From: Pseudomonas cerasi
Lineage (GTDB): Bacteria > Pseudomonadota > Gammaproteobacteria > Pseudomonadales > Pseudomonadaceae
DNA length: 64,000 nucleotides
NCBI RefSeq assembly: GCF_900074915.1
Contig: NZ_LT222319.1
Location: 4,497,001 to 4,561,000 of the forward strand
Direction of reading: 5' to 3'
Shown: piece after piece, positions 1 through 9,143 of the stretch
Numbering within the stretch: the stretch's first letter is position 1
Layout: every line of letters starts with the position of its first letter
The notes under the pieces: generated by a model
What the model saw: only the letters and a program-made list of their open reading frames with translations
What the model was told of the DNA's origin: nothing
Database searches by the model: none
Made by a program: the position numbers and the translations under genes

Positions 1-1155
1 ACGCGCCAATTGTTCGGGTTCGGCCTGCCGAACTTGCTCACACAGTCGACGATCACGGTCCCCCATAAAACCATCATATAACTGCTGTTCGGGATCTTCA
101 CTTGCGGCGAAATCGTCCTTGCCGTAAACGGCCGCCAGTTTATCGTGCCAAACTTCGCGGTGTTCACTCAATTGCGTTGCGCGCGCCTGATAGCCGGCCA
201 TGTCCAGTTGCAGCCGCTGCTGATCTTCGCTACGCAGCACCCCCAGCGGCGCGATCACCGGGCAGCGGTTTATATGCAATAGTTTGAGCGGCACGGGCAA
301 TTCGCCGTCGCCCAGCGCGTCGTGCCGCGTATATAAACGCCGTTTGAGTATTTCAGCGTCCTCGTGCAACAACGGTGAATGATCCAGGTGCAGATCACAC
401 ACGATCAGCGCATTGCGATTATGCGGGTGCCATGCCAACGGCAGCACCACGCCGAGGTAATTGCGCGCCGCAGAAAAGCGTCCGGAAATATGCACCAGAG
501 GCTGCATCAGGCGAACCTGCTCCTGGACTTTCTGTTTGCTGCGCAATGCAAACAAATAGTCATAAAGCTTCGGCTGCTTTTCACGAATCAAACGGGCCAG
601 AGCAATAGTTGCACGCACATCGGATAACGCGTCGTGCGCCTGTCCATGATCAATACCATTGGCAGCCGTCAGCCGCTCCAGTTTCAGCGTGACCCGACCG
701 TCCTGTTCCGGCCAGACAATGCCATCGGGGCGCAATGCATAGGCAGCCCGGACAACATCGATCAGATCCCAGCGACTGTTGCCCCCCTGCCATTCGCGGG
801 CATAGGGGTCGAAGAAGTTGCGATAAAAACTGTAGCGCGTGACTTCGTCATCAAAACGCAGGGTGTTGTAACCCGCGCCACAGGTACCCGGTGCCGACAG
901 TTCGGCATATACGCGCGTCATGAAATCGGCCTCGCACAAGCCTTTTTCTGCCAGCGTGGCTGGAGTGATTCCGGTAATCATGCAGGCGGCAGGATGAGGC
1001 AGGATGTCATCGCTGAGCTGGCAGTGCAGATTGACCGGAGCCGCGATTTCATTGAGGTCGGTATCCGTGCGAATCCCGGCCATCTGCAGCGCACGATCAT
1101 TGCGCGGGTTGATACCGGTGGTTTCGTAGTCGTACCAGAAGATGCTGGAAGTCAC
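1..1155 (-). CDS. sbcB: Exodeoxyribonuclease I, 5' part (C-terminus outside window)
   Basis: Degrades single-stranded DNA 3' to 5' in recombination and mismatch repair. Reading leftwards from a GTG at 1155 there is one open frame of 385 codons that runs off the window. The start is chosen because an AGGA motif lies about 7 bases upstream and the protein then begins directly with the exonuclease fold. The N-terminus carries the first DEDD motif (DYETTG, about residues 8-13) and the frame later has HDALSDV, the last motif of the DEDDh family. The family is about 475-480 residues, so roughly 90 C-terminal residues are missing. The operon after it is divergent. Confidence 0.93.
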   Translation of the reverse strand, partial: MTSSIFWYDYETTGINPRNDRALQMAGIRTDTDLNEIAAPVNLHCQLSDDILPHPAACMITGITPATLAEKGLCEADFMTRVYAELSAPGTCGAGYNTLRFDDEVTRYSFYRNFFDPYAREWQGGNSRWDLIDVVRAAYALRPDGIVWPEQDGRVTLKLERLTAANGIDHGQAHDALSDVRATIALARLIREKQPKLYDYLFALRSKQKVQEQVRLMQPLVHISGRFSAARNYLGVVLPLAWHPHNRNALIVCDLHLDHSPLLHEDAEILKRRLYTRHDALGDGELPVPLKLLHINRCPVIAPLGVLRSEDQQRLQLDMAGYQARATQLSEHREVWHDKLAAVYGKDDFAASEDPEQQLYDGFMGDRDRRLCEQVRQAEPEQLAR

Positions 1156-1335
1156 GGGCTGATCCTGAACAAAAGACCCGCGAAGTGTAGGGCGTGACAG
1201 GTGTCATTGGCTAATCGGGTCGTATCCGGCGCACCGGGAAATGTTTTCTTACAGCCCGCGTATTGAATGGTCGGTTGCTTAGCTCCGCTGCGGTAGCTAG
1301 CATCAGTTTTCGTTTTCAGGCGCGTCCTTCCGACA

Positions 1336-2061
1336 ATGTCATCCCGTCCCGCTTCGCCAAGGAATGCAGCGCTGCCCACGCCATTGGACACGCGCATTGA
1401 AATCGAGACGCCAGAAGGCATCGACATGCTTCTGCGCCCTGCCGGGCTGGTTTCCCGCGCACTGGCGTTCGGCATCGACTTTGCTATTCGCGCAGCCCTC
1501 ATCGGCGTGTTCTTTGTGCTTCTGCAACTGTTCGACAAGCTCGGCATGGGTCTGGCCGCTTTGGTGTTTTTTCTGCTGAACTGGTGGTACATGGTGCTGT
1601 TTGAAGTGCTCAACCAGGGACGCACACCCGGAAAGCGCCTGCTCGGGCTGCGGGTGGTGCATGACGACGGCACGCCCATAGACTGGTCTTCGTCGCTGAT
1701 CCGCAATCTGCTGCGCTTCGTCGACATGCTCCCGCTGGGCTACGGGCTGGGGGCGATCACTTGTCTGAACCATTCGCTATTCAAACGGCTGGGTGATCTC
1801 GCCGCCGGAACGCTGGTGATTTACAGCGACCGGCCGGTGGCGCGCCCCACCCTGCCGCAGGCCGAACCGGTCATGGTGCCCTTTGCCCTGCATCTGGATG
1901 AACAGCGGGCGGTGCTCGGCCTGGCAGAGCGGCAGGGTGAACTGTCCAGCGCACGAACCCAGGAACTGGCGGCCATCCTTGCCGAACCCTTGCGTATCCC
2001 CGCCGACACGGCGGTCGCTCATGTCAACGGCATCGCCCGCAACCTGCTGGGGCCGACATGA
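1336..2061 (+). CDS. RDD family membrane protein
   Basis: Integral inner-membrane protein of 241 residues with the RDD fold. An Arg at about 41 and Asp at 48 lie in the first membrane segment (about 42-65), a second segment follows at 72-92, then the GRTPGKRLLGLRV signature (95-107), and a third hydrophobic stretch near 130-145 ends in KRLGDLAAGTLV. A soluble tail of about 75 residues follows. Molecular function is not established for the family. It is the first gene of a translationally coupled operon: its stop overlaps the next start by 4 bases. Conserved Pseudomonas neighbourhoods place it with MoxR/DUF58 proteins, suggesting envelope quality control, which is inference. Confidence 0.88.
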   Translation: MSSRPASPRNAALPTPLDTRIEIETPEGIDMLLRPAGLVSRALAFGIDFAIRAALIGVFFVLLQLFDKLGMGLAALVFFLLNWWYMVLFEVLNQGRTPGKRLLGLRVVHDDGTPIDWSSSLIRNLLRFVDMLPLGYGLGAITCLNHSLFKRLGDLAAGTLVIYSDRPVARPTLPQAEPVMVPFALHLDEQRAVLGLAERQGELSSARTQELAAILAEPLRIPADTAVAHVNGIARNLLGPT

Positions 2062-3038
2062 AGCAGAGCCTGTTTGAAACCCGCCATCAGCAGGAGTGGC
2101 AACGCTTTGAACAGCGCCTGACGGCCCTTGAACAGGGCAAGGGCGATGTCAGCGGCGGCGAGAGCTTTCCCGGCGATTATCGACGCCTCTGCCACCATCT
2201 GGCGCTGGCCCAGGAGCGCGGCTACAGCAGCCATCTGGTCGATCCCCTGCACCAATTGGCCATGCGCGGTCACCAGCAACTCTACCGTCACCGCAGCACT
2301 GCCGGGGTACGACTGCTGAGCTTCGTTCTGAGCGGCTTTCCGCGACGCGTGCGGGCCGAGTGGCGCTTTGTACTGGTTGCCAGCCTGCTGCTGTTCGGCA
2401 GCCTGATCGGCATGGCGTTGCTGGTGTATGGTTTTCCACAACTGATCTACAGCGTCGTCAGCCCCGAACAACTGGCAGACATGCAGAGCATGTATGACCC
2501 GTCGGCCAGCCGGGTCGGACAGCCCGTCGAGCGGGGTTCCGATACGGACTGGATGATGTTCGGCTACTACATCATGAACAACATCGGTATCGCCTTCCAG
2601 ACCTATGCCAGCGGCTTGCTGTTCGGACTGGGCAGCCTGTTCTTCCTGCTCTTCAACGGGTTGATGACCGGCGCAATCGCCGGGCACCTGACAGACATCG
2701 GTTACGGACAGACCTTCTGGCCCTTCGTCATTGGTCACGGCGCCTTCGAGCTGACGGCCATCGCCCTGGCCGGGGCGGCGGGTCTCAAGCTGGGCTGGGC
2801 CTTGCTGGCCCCCGGAAGGCTGACGCGCAGTGCCGCGCTGCGCATCGCCGCGCGGGCCAGTATGCAACTGGTCGGCGGGGTAATCCTGTTTCTGCTGATC
2901 GCAGCCTTCATCGAGGCGTACTGGTCATCGATGACCTGGCCCGGACTACTTCTCAAGTACGTGACAGGTACCGTCCTGTGGGTGATGGTGGCCGCGTATC
3001 TGACTCTGGCAGGACGTACACCTCATGCGCCTGACTGA
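2058..3038 (+). CDS. Stage II sporulation protein M-like membrane protein
   Basis: A 326-residue membrane protein of the SpoIIM superfamily. A cytoplasmic-looking N-terminus (about 1-100) is followed by hydrophobic segments near 104-126, 172-205, 225-252, 270-288 and 300-318. The family motif HGAFELTAI (about 227-235) and NNIGIAF (174-180) are both present. In spore formers SpoIIM works in peptidoglycan remodelling during engulfment. Pseudomonas does not sporulate, and here the gene is part of the RDD/DUF4129/DUF4350/MoxR/DUF58 group, so an envelope role is likely but unproven. Start ATGA-overlaps the RDD gene; the 3' end overlaps the next gene by 14 bases. Confidence 0.87.
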   Translation: MKQSLFETRHQQEWQRFEQRLTALEQGKGDVSGGESFPGDYRRLCHHLALAQERGYSSHLVDPLHQLAMRGHQQLYRHRSTAGVRLLSFVLSGFPRRVRAEWRFVLVASLLLFGSLIGMALLVYGFPQLIYSVVSPEQLADMQSMYDPSASRVGQPVERGSDTDWMMFGYYIMNNIGIAFQTYASGLLFGLGSLFFLLFNGLMTGAIAGHLTDIGYGQTFWPFVIGHGAFELTAIALAGAAGLKLGWALLAPGRLTRSAALRIAARASMQLVGGVILFLLIAAFIEAYWSSMTWPGLLLKYVTGTVLWVMVAAYLTLAGRTPHAPD

Positions 3039-4614
3039 GTCGACCGTTGCCATACGCCCGCGCTTGCCCTGGGAAGCCATCGACCTGGGCGTGCTGCTCG
3101 CCGGGCGGCACCGCCGCGTGCTGATGAGCAGTTGGGCAATCGTCACCCTGCCCTTTTTCTGCATCCTCAGTGCGTTGCTCTGGGATTACCCCACGGCCGC
3201 CATCCTGCTGTTCTGGTGGCTCAAACCTGCGTTCGAACGGTTGCCGCTGCTGATCCTTTCGCAGTCACTGTTCGGTGCCACACCGACACTGCGACAGGCC
3301 CTCAAGGCATGGCCGGCGACCCTGAAGGAGCAACTGCTGCCCAGCCTCCTGTGGCGACGTCTTTCCCTGAGTCGCAGTTTCCAACTGCCGGTCCAGCAAC
3401 TGGAGCATCTGGCAGGTACCGAGCGCGCCCTGCGCATCAGCCTGCTCAGCCAGAAAGACCTGCGTGCCGCACAGCTGCTCACCATCGTTGGCGCACACCT
3501 GGAATACGCACTGTGGATAGGCCTGCTGATCCTGCTCTACGCCCTGATACCGCAGCAGATCCAGATCGACTGGCACTGGATGAGTCTGCTCGACGTTGAA
3601 AACCAGTGGCTGTGGATCGACCACCTGACCAACCTTTTCTATGCCCTGGCGCTGGTCATCTGGGAGCCTGTGTATGTCGCCTGCGGCTTCACCCTGTATT
3701 TGAATCGCCGCACGGTTCTTGAAGCCTGGGATATAGAGCTGATCTTCCGGCGCCTGCGGCAGCGCCTGATTGGCACGGCCTATGCGGTGTTGATGGGCGT
3801 CGGGCTGGTACTTTCTGCAGCGCCAGCACCGGCTTGGGCCGATCAACCCAGCTACAGCTGCCCATTGCCGGAAACCGCTCAGACGGACCCTGACCCGTCC
3901 ATGGCCGCGCCCGACACACCGCGCCTGACCCGCCAGTCCCTGACCAGCGAAGCGGCACGCAGCCAGATCCAGAACGTTCTGCAACAACCGCCCTTCCGTA
4001 ATCCAAAGACTGAAACCGGCTGGCGCTTTCCTGAAAAACAGAAAGGCCAGTCTGCGGCTCGGGACACGCGCGACCAGAGCTGGCTGATGACCTGGCTCAA
4101 TCGGCTTCTGCGCGCAGCGAGCGCCCTGGCCAGCCTGATTGAAGTGCTGCTGTGGGCCGTGGTCATCGTGCTTGTGGGGCTGGTGATCTTCCGTTATCGG
4201 GACTGGTTCAGGACCTTCGCAGGCCGAGAGGTCAGCAAGGTAAAAACCACCCGCCCGGCGCCGGAGCAACTTTTCGGCCTGCAAGTCAGTGCCGAAAGCC
4301 TGCCCGACGATGTTGCCGGCCGGGCCGAACAGCTCTGGAACAGCCAGCCTCGCGAAGCGCTGGGTCTGTTGTATCGCGCCCTGCTCAGCCGCTTGCTGAG
4401 CGACTATCGATTGCCATTAAAAAATGCCGATACCGAAAGTCAGGTGCTGGAACGTATCGCCGCGCTCAACCAGCCGCGGCTGAGTGAGTTCAGCCACACG
4501 CTGACCCTGCACTGGCAGAACCTCGCCTATGGACATCGCCTGCCACCGGCCCATGCCCGGCAGGAACTCTGCGATGGCTGGCGTCGTCTGTTCAGCCAGG
4601 CAGCGCAGCCATGA
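3025..4614 (+). CDS. DUF4129 domain membrane protein
   Basis: 529 residues. N-terminal membrane segments near residues 35-65 and further hydrophobic stretches at about 155-180, 205-230 and 252-275 are followed by a proline-rich soluble stretch, a strong membrane segment near 365-390, and a C-terminal cytoplasmic domain. That domain has the DUF4129 pattern (AEQLWNSQPREALGLLYRALL, then a helical region with LTLHWQNLAYGHR). DUF4129 proteins accompany MoxR, DUF58 and transglutaminase-type proteins. Function unknown. Overlaps both neighbours (14 bases upstream, 4 downstream), so it is certainly cotranscribed with them. Confidence 0.85.
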   Translation: MRLTESTVAIRPRLPWEAIDLGVLLAGRHRRVLMSSWAIVTLPFFCILSALLWDYPTAAILLFWWLKPAFERLPLLILSQSLFGATPTLRQALKAWPATLKEQLLPSLLWRRLSLSRSFQLPVQQLEHLAGTERALRISLLSQKDLRAAQLLTIVGAHLEYALWIGLLILLYALIPQQIQIDWHWMSLLDVENQWLWIDHLTNLFYALALVIWEPVYVACGFTLYLNRRTVLEAWDIELIFRRLRQRLIGTAYAVLMGVGLVLSAAPAPAWADQPSYSCPLPETAQTDPDPSMAAPDTPRLTRQSLTSEAARSQIQNVLQQPPFRNPKTETGWRFPEKQKGQSAARDTRDQSWLMTWLNRLLRAASALASLIEVLLWAVVIVLVGLVIFRYRDWFRTFAGREVSKVKTTRPAPEQLFGLQVSAESLPDDVAGRAEQLWNSQPREALGLLYRALLSRLLSDYRLPLKNADTESQVLERIAALNQPRLSEFSHTLTLHWQNLAYGHRLPPAHARQELCDGWRRLFSQAAQP

Positions 4615-5828
4615 GCCGCCGCACCGGCCTGCTGATCGGGCTGCTGGCGCTGTTGCTGCTGGCAGGCGGCGCGCTGTTTCTGAGCACTCAGCTCGAGCGC
4701 TACGAGAAAACGGTCGATCAGGGCCCCTCGCCACAGGCGAAGGCCAATCCCTGGCTGGCGGCCGAACATTTTCTGCGTGGCCGCTCCATCACGGTCAATA
4801 CCATCGACACGCTGGCTCAACTTCCCGACCCGACTCAGAGCACCCAGACCCTGCTGCTGCTCGATGACCGGGAAGACATGACCCCGGCGCAAACCCAAAA
4901 GCTGCTGAACTGGGCCGAGGCAGGCGGGCACCTGCTGTTCGTCGCCGAACAACTTTGGGACGAACAAAAAGGCCGCAGCGGCGATCTGCTGCTGGACAGT
5001 CTGCAGATTAATCAGTACCTCACCAAAGACATCAATGCCAAGGAACAGCAGTTGACCGACGCTCAGCCGCCACTGCCCATCCCGCTGATGACGCCCGCCC
5101 CCAAACGCAAGAAAATGCCCTGGCCGGAGCTGACCCGCCTGTACCTGGAAAACGAAAGCGCCCCGGCCTACATGAGTTTCGATCCGGCGTTTCACCTCGA
5201 AGACCCGGAAGATCACGCTCAATCCTGGGCCAACAGCGCCGATGCCACACACCTGCTGCAAATAAGCCGGGGCAACGGGCTGATCACCGTCGTCACGGAC
5301 GCCAACCTGTGGAAAACCCGCTCGATCGGCCACTATGACAATGCCTGGCTGCTCTGGTATCTGACGCAGGACAGTCAAGTGACCCTGGTGCTGCAAACCG
5401 AACACGACAACCTGCTGAGCCTGTTGCTGCGTAACTATCCTCAGGCGCTGCTGACGCTGGCACTGCTGATCGGCCTGGGTCTCTGGCACATCGGTCTGCG
5501 CGAGGGCCCGTTGCGCAGGCCCGCGCCACTTGCACGCCGCCAACTGACCGAGCACCTGCGCGCCAGCGCCGAGTTCCTGCGCAAACACACCGGGCAGCAG
5601 GCGCTGATCAAACGCCTGCAACAGGACATCCTGCGTCGCGCCCGCCAACTGCATCCCGGTTTCGAGCGGCTGGTCGTTGCCGAACAGTGGCAAGTGCTTG
5701 CACGCCTGACCCGTCAGCCCACCAGCGCCATCAGCGACGCACTGCGCCCTCGCCCGCCGCAACGCCTGTCACACAGCGAATTCACCCGCCAGGTAGCCCA
5801 CTTGCAAACGCTCAGGAATGCCTTGTAA
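4611..5828 (+). CDS. DUF4350 domain membrane protein
   Basis: 405 residues. An N-terminal membrane anchor (about 6-24) is followed by a periplasmic or cytoplasmic DUF4350 domain (about 40-260). That domain has an ILL-D-type strand (LLLLDDRE), followed by a helix and LLFVAEQ, resembling a GATase-like Rossmann core. A second membrane segment lies at about 277-296, then an Arg-rich C-terminal tail. Function unknown. Starts within the DUF4129 stop (4-base overlap). In other Pseudomonas the MoxR gene should follow directly; here transcription instead runs into a convergent aldehyde dehydrogenase gene, with MoxR 12 kb away. Confidence 0.84.
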   Translation: MSRRTGLLIGLLALLLLAGGALFLSTQLERYEKTVDQGPSPQAKANPWLAAEHFLRGRSITVNTIDTLAQLPDPTQSTQTLLLLDDREDMTPAQTQKLLNWAEAGGHLLFVAEQLWDEQKGRSGDLLLDSLQINQYLTKDINAKEQQLTDAQPPLPIPLMTPAPKRKKMPWPELTRLYLENESAPAYMSFDPAFHLEDPEDHAQSWANSADATHLLQISRGNGLITVVTDANLWKTRSIGHYDNAWLLWYLTQDSQVTLVLQTEHDNLLSLLLRNYPQALLTLALLIGLGLWHIGLREGPLRRPAPLARRQLTEHLRASAEFLRKHTGQQALIKRLQQDILRRARQLHPGFERLVVAEQWQVLARLTRQPTSAISDALRPRPPQRLSHSEFTRQVAHLQTLRNAL

Positions 5829-5982
5829 CCCGGCACCCGCAGAGGGCCGTTTTTCTGTGCATCAATCACCCGGTGTGTGAATGCCAGGCCGAATAGGGAT
5901 CATTCCAGTGAGCCCCGTCCGATAAACCACGTCCAGCAGCGTATAACGAATAAAGGGAGGCTCTTTCCAGGCAGAAAGAGAC

Positions 5983-7410
5983 CTACCCCAGGCACCGGGT
6001 CACATGCTTCACCGCCTGATAGGCCGCCAGTCCCCAAGGCCCGAGCTCACGCCCGATACCGCTGCCCTTGTTGCCGCCCCACGACGTTTCGACAAATACC
6101 GCCTGGATCGAGTTGATCCACACATGCCCTACTTCCAGCGCATCGGCCACCCGTTCGGCGCGCTCGATATCAGCGCTGGCAACCGTCGCCACCAGCCCAA
6201 AGCAGCTGTCATTGGCCAGGTCGACAGCTTCCTGTTCAGTGCTGAAACAGCGGAGGCACAGCACCGGACCAAAGATTTCTTCACCCCACAGGCGACTGCT
6301 GACAGGCACGTCGCGGTACAACGTCGGGCTGACGAACCAACCATCACGTGCCAGTGCTGTTCCACCGGTCAGACACTGCATACCCTCCTCCCGGGCAACA
6401 GTGAAATACTCACGGACCTTGTGCCACTGCGCCTCACTGCTCAGTGGTCCCATGTCGACGTCTTCAGTCAGCGGGTTACCGACCCGCAGCGCTTCGAATG
6501 CCTTCTGCAAACGAGGAATCAATGCCTCGGCGATGCCCTCTTGAACCAACAGCCGCGAGGTGGCCGAGCACATTTGCCCGGCGTTCCAGCAGATGCCAGC
6601 GACGATCCACTCCACCGCCTGATCCGGGTCGCAGTCGTCGAATACGATAATCGCGGATTTACCGCCCAGCTCCAGCGTCACCGGCCGACAATACGCCGCT
6701 GCGCTGTGCATGACTTGGCGGCCCACACCGTTGCTGCCGGTGAAAGACAGCTTGTCCAGACCTGGATGGTTGCTCAACGCTGCGCCGGTATCAGCCCTGC
6801 CGCTGACGATATTCAGCACTCCGGCGGGCAAGCCGAGCGCGTCGGCAACTTCGCCGTAAACCTGCTCGATCAGGGGCGTGACCTCCGAGGGCTTGAGCAC
6901 CACAGTGCAACCGGCAGCCAACGCCGGAGCGAGTTTCCAGGCACTGGTGACCAGCGGAAAATTCCACGGCACGATCAGCCCCACTACGCCCACCGGCTCT
7001 AGGCGGGTACGCGAAGTAAAGCCGGAGGCGGCCAGTTCAACCTCGCGATGGGTTGGCTGAGCCTCGATCAGGTGGGCGAAGTAACTGAACGTTGCCACGG
7101 CGTCATCCAGATCGACTTCGGCTTCATGACGAGGCTTGCCGTTATTGCGCATCAGCAGCGCAATCAAGGCTTCGCGGCGCTGCGCGAGGTGATCAGAAAA
7201 GCCGCGCAGCAATGAGGCACGTTCGGCAGCAGGCGTATTTTTCCAGACGGGAAGCGCGGCGCGGGCAGCGGCGACAGCCTGATCGACCTGCGCGCTACTG
7301 GCGCTGATCACTTCGGCGAAGGGCTGGCCCAGAGCGGGCTCGTGGACGATCAGAACGTCAGCCCCCTGGCCTTCCAGCCAACGACCGTTGATGTAATGCG
7401 GGGTGTTCAT
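5983..7410 (-). CDS. NAD(P)-dependent aldehyde dehydrogenase, probable 4-guanidinobutyraldehyde dehydrogenase (KauB-like)
   Basis: 475 residues, a complete aldehyde dehydrogenase. PWNFP is at about 148-152 and a cofactor-binding Lys at 173. The coenzyme loop FTGSNGVG lies near 223-230, the general base Glu in LELGGK is near 247, and the catalytic Cys in GQMCSAT is about 281. The family is close to betaine-aldehyde and KauB-type enzymes. It is the last gene of the leftward island whose other members encode a 2-ketoarginine-type decarboxylase and guanidinobutyrase. The expected reaction is oxidation of 4-guanidinobutyraldehyde to 4-guanidinobutyrate, which GbuA then hydrolyses. Substrate assignment is inference from context; the enzyme class is certain. 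There are 131 bases between it and the decarboxylase gene. Confidence 0.85.
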   Translation of the reverse strand: MNTPHYINGRWLEGQGADVLIVHEPALGQPFAEVISASSAQVDQAVAAARAALPVWKNTPAAERASLLRGFSDHLAQRREALIALLMRNNGKPRHEAEVDLDDAVATFSYFAHLIEAQPTHREVELAASGFTSRTRLEPVGVVGLIVPWNFPLVTSAWKLAPALAAGCTVVLKPSEVTPLIEQVYGEVADALGLPAGVLNIVSGRADTGAALSNHPGLDKLSFTGSNGVGRQVMHSAAAYCRPVTLELGGKSAIIVFDDCDPDQAVEWIVAGICWNAGQMCSATSRLLVQEGIAEALIPRLQKAFEALRVGNPLTEDVDMGPLSSEAQWHKVREYFTVAREEGMQCLTGGTALARDGWFVSPTLYRDVPVSSRLWGEEIFGPVLCLRCFSTEQEAVDLANDSCFGLVATVASADIERAERVADALEVGHVWINSIQAVFVETSWGGNKGSGIGRELGPWGLAAYQAVKHVTRCLG

Positions 7411-7541
7411 GGCAGAGCTCCATCAAGAATTCCATGCAGGGCGCAATTGCACCGGGCAGGCTTTATCCGCCAGGCAGACGCCACCGATTTGCGGCTGAAG
7501 CGGATTGGCTCGCAGCGGCGGCGGTGACGACGCGCGGCGGC

Positions 7542-9143
7542 TCAAGGCGCAAACGGCGGCGCCTCTTCGATTTCGATAATCAGCGGCCGGTCATCCGGCG
7601 CTTCACGCAGCAGCGCCTGCAGGTGCTGGTAATCGCGAGCACGTTCAGCCACACAGCCGAACCCTCGGGCGATGGTCAGAAAGTCCGGCGTATGGATGTC
7701 CACGCCCAGCGGCGTGATGTCGCGGCGCTCCATGTAGCGCTTGATCTCGCCGTAGCCCTGGTTATTCCACAACAACACAATAATGCCGACCCGCGCCTCC
7801 ACGGCGCTGGCAAGTTCCGGCAGGGTGAACTGAATGCCGCCGTCGCCCATCAGGCTGATCACCGCGCGCGAGGGCTCGGCCAGTCTGGCCCCGATGGCCG
7901 CAGGCAAGCCGTAGCCCAGGGTGCCGTAACCGGTAGAGGCATTGAACCAGCGACGAGGGCTGTCCAGCTCGACCAGGTGATTGCCGCTGTACACCGTCTG
8001 CGTCGAATCGCCGACAAAACGCGCCTCGGGCAGCACTTCAAGCACGCACTCGAACAGTTTTCGGTAGTGCGCCCAGGCGCTGAAGCCTTCGGCCAGTTGC
8101 TCCTGCGCCGCCGCGGTTCGTTGAGCACCCGGGCTGGCTTTATTGGCCGCACGCACTGGCAACTCGGCAAGCAAGGCACTTATTGCCGCAGTGGCATCGC
8201 TGAGGATCGCCAGACTCGGAGGATGGTTGCGGGTCAACTGCCCGGCATCGATATCGATGCGAATCAACTCGCCGCCAATCCTGAAATTGCCGTCGAACAC
8301 CACATCGTAATCGGTCTCGCCCAGCTCGGTGCCAATCGCCAGCACCACATCGGCGTCCAGCGCCAATTGCCGAACCGGCATCAGCGACTGGTTGCTGCCC
8401 AGCAGCAACGGGTGCCCGGCCGGCAGCAGGCCTTTGGCGTTGATGGTCAGGGCCGTCGGAGCATCCAGCCGGGCCGCCAGCTCGCGCACTTGCTCCATCG
8501 CTGCGACACAGCCACCGCCGAGCAGCAACAGCGGACGCCGGGCCGAGCGCAACCGTGCAGCGGCCCGGGCAATGGCTGTAGGGTCCGGCGCGGGTCGATC
8601 GATGATCTGGCGCGGCTGCAGTGTCATGTGCGCGGCGCTGGCGACGATAATGTCCAGCGGCAGCTCGATGTGTACAGGCCGTGGACGCTGGCTGTCGAAG
8701 ACGGCAAAGGCCCGTGCCAGAACCGCAGGCAGTTCCTCGACGCTCATCAGCGTGTGGCTGAAGGCACTGACCCCGGCGACCATCGCGCGCTGGTTCGGCA
8801 ACTCGTGCAGATAGCCATTGCCCAGACCCAGCCGATGACGTTCGTTGACGCTGGAAATCACCAGCATCGGGATCGAGTCCGCATACGCCTGGCCCATTGC
8901 CGTGAGGATATTGGTCATGCCCGGGCCAGTAATGATAAAGCACACCCCGGGCTTGCCGCTGACCCGTGCATAACCGTCGGCCATGAAGCCCGCGCCTTGT
9001 TCGTGGCGCGGCGTGATATGTCGAATGCCACTGCCCGGCAAGCCTCGATACAGCTCAACCGTATGCACGCCGGGAATGCCGAATACCGTGTCGACGCCCC
9101 AGGCGCTCAGTTGTCTGACCAGAAACTCTCCACAGGTGGTCAT
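7542..9143 (-). CDS. Thiamine-diphosphate enzyme, probable 5-guanidino-2-oxopentanoate (2-ketoarginine) decarboxylase, AruI-like
   Basis: 533 residues with the three-domain layout of the acetolactate-synthase/decarboxylase family. The N-terminal pyrimidine-binding domain has the catalytic Glu in RHEQGAGF (Glu48). A central Rossmann domain covers about 190-330. The C-terminal ThDP-binding domain has GDGG (433-436) and NN (460-461), the standard GDG-x(24-27)-NN motif. Similar decarboxylases occur in the P. aeruginosa aru and gbu regions, where AruI turns 2-ketoarginine into 4-guanidinobutyraldehyde. The flanking aldehyde dehydrogenase and gbuA support this reaction. No AruH-type transaminase lies in the island, so the 2-keto acid must come from elsewhere or be imported. 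Its start overlaps the upstream transporter gene by 4 bases. Confidence 0.8.
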   Translation of the reverse strand: MTTCGEFLVRQLSAWGVDTVFGIPGVHTVELYRGLPGSGIRHITPRHEQGAGFMADGYARVSGKPGVCFIITGPGMTNILTAMGQAYADSIPMLVISSVNERHRLGLGNGYLHELPNQRAMVAGVSAFSHTLMSVEELPAVLARAFAVFDSQRPRPVHIELPLDIIVASAAHMTLQPRQIIDRPAPDPTAIARAAARLRSARRPLLLLGGGCVAAMEQVRELAARLDAPTALTINAKGLLPAGHPLLLGSNQSLMPVRQLALDADVVLAIGTELGETDYDVVFDGNFRIGGELIRIDIDAGQLTRNHPPSLAILSDATAAISALLAELPVRAANKASPGAQRTAAAQEQLAEGFSAWAHYRKLFECVLEVLPEARFVGDSTQTVYSGNHLVELDSPRRWFNASTGYGTLGYGLPAAIGARLAEPSRAVISLMGDGGIQFTLPELASAVEARVGIIVLLWNNQGYGEIKRYMERRDITPLGVDIHTPDFLTIARGFGCVAERARDYQHLQALLREAPDDRPLIIEIEEAPPFAP